The notes under the pieces were generated by a model. The model worked only from the letters and a program-made list of their open reading frames with translations, had not been told where the DNA came from and searched no databases. From assembly GCF_005491705.1 (NCBI RefSeq), contig NZ_CP028092.1, forward strand, positions 2,790,001 to 2,854,000: DNA of 64,000 nt. The letters run 5' to 3'. The stretch is from Pontibacter sp. SGAir0037 (lineage in GTDB: Bacteria; Bacteroidota; Bacteroidia; Cytophagales; Hymenobacteraceae). This document shows, piece after piece, positions 61,870 to 64,000 of this stretch. The translations under genes were made by a program, and so were the position numbers. Within the stretch, counting starts at the first letter, position 1, and each line of letters begins with the position of its first letter.

Positions 61870-62322
61870 ATGAAAGCAATACTACTTCCGCTATTCTTGT
61901 GTTTACTTTTTTGCCAATGCCGAAAAGCAGACACCTACAGCAACCTAAAAAACCTGCAGTTGGGTAAGGAATTTAACATGGGGCAAGGCGACAAGGCTAT
62001 TTTAAAGGGTGCGAATGGCCAGGCTGCCTTGTCGCTGGAGGTACAGGAAATTATAGATGGCAGATGCCCGGCTAATTCGAACTGTATTTGGGCCGGCTAT
62101 GCTTCTGTAAAGCTGTTTGCTTCTGATAAGAAAGGAGAAAACAAACAACTGCTGCTCTGCACCGGAGATTGCCAGTCTGCATCAATAGAAGCAACAGCTC
62201 AAACAGCTATAGAATTTGCAGATGTCACCTATCAATTTACCTTGTTAGAAGTTAACCCATTTCCGGGCACAGGCCAGGATAATGCTCCCAAACAGGTAAA
62301 ACTGGTTGTTGAAAAGCTATAA
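61870..62322 (+). CDS. Small lipoprotein with RCPANSNCIWAG motif
   Basis: The 150-aa protein has a lipoprotein signal (LLFCQC, Cys about 17) and one beta-rich domain with two cysteines in RCPANSNCIWAG and a further pair in CTGDC. I recall the RCPxxxxCxWAG motif from many small Bacteroidota lipoproteins, without a known function. The paired Cys suggest disulfides in the periplasm. Confidence 0.75.
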   Translation: MKAILLPLFLCLLFCQCRKADTYSNLKNLQLGKEFNMGQGDKAILKGANGQAALSLEVQEIIDGRCPANSNCIWAGYASVKLFASDKKGENKQLLLCTGDCQSASIEATAQTAIEFADVTYQFTLLEVNPFPGTGQDNAPKQVKLVVEKL

Positions 62323-62381
62323 TTGTTTTTGAGATGTGCCAGTGTAGCGGCACATACAGCCGCCTCGGTTGCTATACCGCC

Positions 62382-62424
62382 CAAACAAGAAGGCCCACTA
62401 AACAGTAGCGGGCCTTCTTGTTTG
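62382..62424. terminator. Bidirectional terminator
   Basis: 15-bp perfect arms CAAACAAGAAGGCCC (62382-62396) and complement (62410-62424), with a 13-nt loop. It is shared by the small lipoprotein gene and the facing conserved gene. Confidence 0.87.
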
Positions 62425-62436
62425 TACACATGTTCC

Positions 62437-63243
62437 TTAAGCTGCGGCCGACTGTCCGTCTTCCCGCTCTTCTATTACTTTCTTCAGTTTCTCTATAGCT
62501 TGGGAAGCACGTTCTTCGTCAAGCCTGTTGATGTTAAGCAACATCTTAGTTTTCTCCTGGCGTGTAATCACAGGGTTGTTTAACAGGCGTATGATTTCCT
62601 CTTTCTGTTTCGCCGAAGCATATTTTACTGCAGGAGTTTCTGCCGCTGCTGCCGGAGCTGATGCTTCAACCTCCTTCGCAGATGCAGATGCAGATGCAGC
62701 CCTCATAGTTGCTTTCTTTTCAGATGGCTCTACCTGTCGCTGTTCTACTTTAGCCGGCTCGTTGCCACTATAATCCATTTCCTCTACAGGAGTAGGCTCA
62801 TAACCGGCAGCCCGTATAATCCAGGCCAGTATGTTACGGTAAGCTTTACCAATAGCACGGGTTTGTGCCATAGAAGCAATAGCAAATTCCTGGTAGTACT
62901 TTTTACCCTGCTCACGGTTAGAGCAAATCGCAAAACCTGCCCCTACCACCTGCTCACTTCTCAAATCAAGCAGGTTAACCTTCGCCTGGTATTTAATTTC
63001 ATCATCTGTGCTGATATTGATCAGGTGCTCCACCACAGGCAGAATACCCAAACGCGCACCCGCATATTGCCAGCCTTCCACGTTCACATATTCTTTGCCT
63101 TGTATGTTCTGGTATAACCTATTCTCTTTAATGAATTTAGCCAGGTCAACAGCCAGGTGCATCGTCTCATCAGACTTTGCTATATCATAGCTTTCAATTT
63201 TTGAACGTTTCAGCACTTTTGTTTCTTTACTTGGTTGATTCAT
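62437..63243 (-). CDS. Conserved protein with MAQTRA-GKAYR motif, function unknown
   Basis: The 268-aa soluble protein has an N-terminal domain (about 25-155) with NIQGKEYVNVEGWQ, FAICSNRE and MAQTRAIGKAYR (125-136) then AAGYEPTPVEEM. I recall closely similar blocks in phage proteins found near recombination or ssDNA-binding genes, but I cannot name the family. Residues 178-205 are low-complexity Ala/Ser; about 208-262 is a helical charged domain. No phage gene is adjacent. Confidence 0.6.
   Translation of the reverse strand: MNQPSKETKVLKRSKIESYDIAKSDETMHLAVDLAKFIKENRLYQNIQGKEYVNVEGWQYAGARLGILPVVEHLINISTDDEIKYQAKVNLLDLRSEQVVGAGFAICSNREQGKKYYQEFAIASMAQTRAIGKAYRNILAWIIRAAGYEPTPVEEMDYSGNEPAKVEQRQVEPSEKKATMRAASASASAKEVEASAPAAAAETPAVKYASAKQKEEIIRLLNNPVITRQEKTKMLLNINRLDEERASQAIEKLKKVIEEREDGQSAAA
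62678..62699 (-). repeat. GCAGAT hexanucleotide repeat inside the MAQTRA gene
   Basis: GCAGAT occurs three times and then GCAG, encoding the Ala/Ser alternation near residue 185. Unit loss or gain would keep the frame, so it would only change the linker length. Confidence 0.6.
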
Positions 63244-63629
63244 TCTCTTTAGCTTTCAGTGTTTTAGTTCATATTAGAAACATAGTCAGCTCACAAATAG
63301 TGCAAAAAATGACTTTAAATATTCATTTTATTGTATTGAATATCAGTTATTTAAAAAATTATTTCAGCGCATTAAAATATGTACGATACATCGCCTCAAA
63401 AAAGCCATGGCGAACACTAAATTATACTTATCAGCTACGCCTGAAATTAGCTAATGTAAGGTTTTAGCAAGCGAAAAGCCGGATCTCACATGTGTCTGCC
63501 TGCCCATACTGCCTTGCCTGAATCAGACCACGAAAGGCACATATAAACTACTACAGCATCCTTAAGGCCAGAAGGTTAAAGAAAAGTTAAAAAATTAAAA
63601 GTACGCAGCAAATAATGTAAATTTGGTTT
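63244..63629. other. Divergent intergenic region before the histidine kinase
   Basis: 386 bases, AT-rich on the left. An open frame at 63177-63467 overlaps the neighbouring gene and has no coding signs. Apart from the kinase promoter at the right edge I see no feature. Confidence 0.6.
63618..63625 (+). promoter_or_regulatory. -7 box of the histidine kinase, apparently leaderless
   Basis: TAAATTTG, an exact TAnnTTTG match, ends 5 nt before the GTG start of the kinase gene. Confidence 0.5.
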
Positions 63630-64000
63630 GTGAATAAGTATACCATTATAGGAGTAATCATGCTGATGAGCATCTCACTACTGGGCGTAGTGGGGCTGCA
63701 GCTGTATTGGATTAACAATGCCATTGAAGTAAAGCAGGAGCAGTTTGACCGGAGCGTGAATGAGGCGCTAGCCAAAGTAGTGGAAAAACTGGAGACAAAC
63801 GAAGCAGTATCGGTGGTTACCAACCAGATGGCTTCGCTCGAAGATTCCTCCACTGTGCCAGCACCCAAACCAGCTTCGCCTGTTAAGGTAAAACCAACGC
63901 AAACCGAAACCAAACCAAAACCTGCCGCACAGATTACACCCACACAAGCCCCACCCAAACAAGCCACGGCTCCTCAAAAGAGCTCACAATCAACAACGGT
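63630..64000 (+). CDS. Sensor histidine kinase, N-terminal part (cut by window edge)
   Basis: 123 codons are present. They give a membrane helix (about 5-24, ending LQLYWINNAI) and a coiled region (EQFDRSVNEALAKVVEKLE) typical of Bacteroidota sensor kinases, then a Pro/Thr/Lys-rich periplasmic linker. The catalytic domains lie beyond the window, so the assignment is by the N-terminal signature only. GTG is the start. Confidence 0.65.
   Translation, partial: MNKYTIIGVIMLMSISLLGVVGLQLYWINNAIEVKQEQFDRSVNEALAKVVEKLETNEAVSVVTNQMASLEDSSTVPAPKPASPVKVKPTQTETKPKPAAQITPTQAPPKQATAPQKSSQSTT

Noticed and set aside
62678..62699. Phase-variable repeat.
   Set aside because: The unit is six bases, so changes in copy number keep the frame and cannot switch the gene off.
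1..64000. CRISPR arrays, tRNA or rRNA genes, insertion sequences.
   Set aside because: No regularly spaced repeats with unique spacers, no cloverleaf or rRNA-like stretch and no transposase were found on reading both strands; small RNAs could still be missed.

Overview
The window reads as chromosome of a pigmented, aerobic Bacteroidota bacterium of the Cytophagales (Hymenobacteraceae, Pontibacter-like; genus is inference). Evidence: the Bacteroidota-type dcw order, PorU2/PorV2 type IX secretion proteins, a SusC-style TonB receptor with a carboxypeptidase-regulatory N-terminus, CrtYcd-type lycopene cyclase with CrtW and CrtZ, and many promoters of the Bacteroidota form TTTG-N(19-23)-TAnnTTTG. 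No rRNA, tRNA, CRISPR array, transposase or prophage module was seen.

Layout. 1-12535 (minus) is the division and peptidoglycan operon mraZ-rsmH-ftsL-pbp-murE-mraY-murD-ftsW-murG-murC-ftsQ-ftsA (ftsA cut by the edge), with short gaps or overlaps throughout. 12536-12905 is a dense control region: three AAAGTGG-type boxes at a 10-bp period facing mraZ, four DnaA-box-like nonamers, and a second array of AAAGTGG-like boxes facing the next operon. 12906-16061 (plus) is a small metal-handling set: a Cys-pair exported protein, a TonB receptor whose only two cysteines are a CC pair, and an exported HMA protein. 16137-22902 (minus) is a ketocarotenoid cluster: crtZ-carH-like MerR, then ECF sigma-crtI-crtB-crtYcd-ispH-crtW. 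22952-30912 is phenylacetate degradation: enoyl-CoA hydratase, TetR regulator with a palindromic operator in its promoter, paaABCD, and paaE on the other strand beyond an M3 peptidase.

31186-37405 holds a degenerate HNH-AP2 protein, a signal-less M23 protein, MscS, a LolC/E-type permease, a NamZ lipoprotein, fmt and folA. 37473-43616 is porV2-porU2. 43890-46729 is a PadR/PspC-GIN pair. 47126-52303 carries cca, tsaC, methylmalonyl-CoA epimerase and iscS-iscU-iscA. 52506-60877 holds lpdA, a TPR protein, a membrane M23 peptidase, fabG, a VWA protein, a GNAT enzyme and rluE. The end has a ThuA lipoprotein, a small lipoprotein, a conserved protein with an MAQTRA motif, and the start of a sensor histidine kinase.

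How it fits together. The clearest regulatory logic read from sequence is: MraZ autoregulation possibly extended to the neighbouring metal operon; B12/light control (CarH-type) plus an ECF sigma for carotenoids, with a shared 12-bp element in front of both carotenoid transcription units; phenylacetyl-CoA-type TetR repression of the paa locus; and PadR autorepression. Several genes appear to be transcribed as leaderless mRNAs, with the start codon 5-6 nt after the -7 box.
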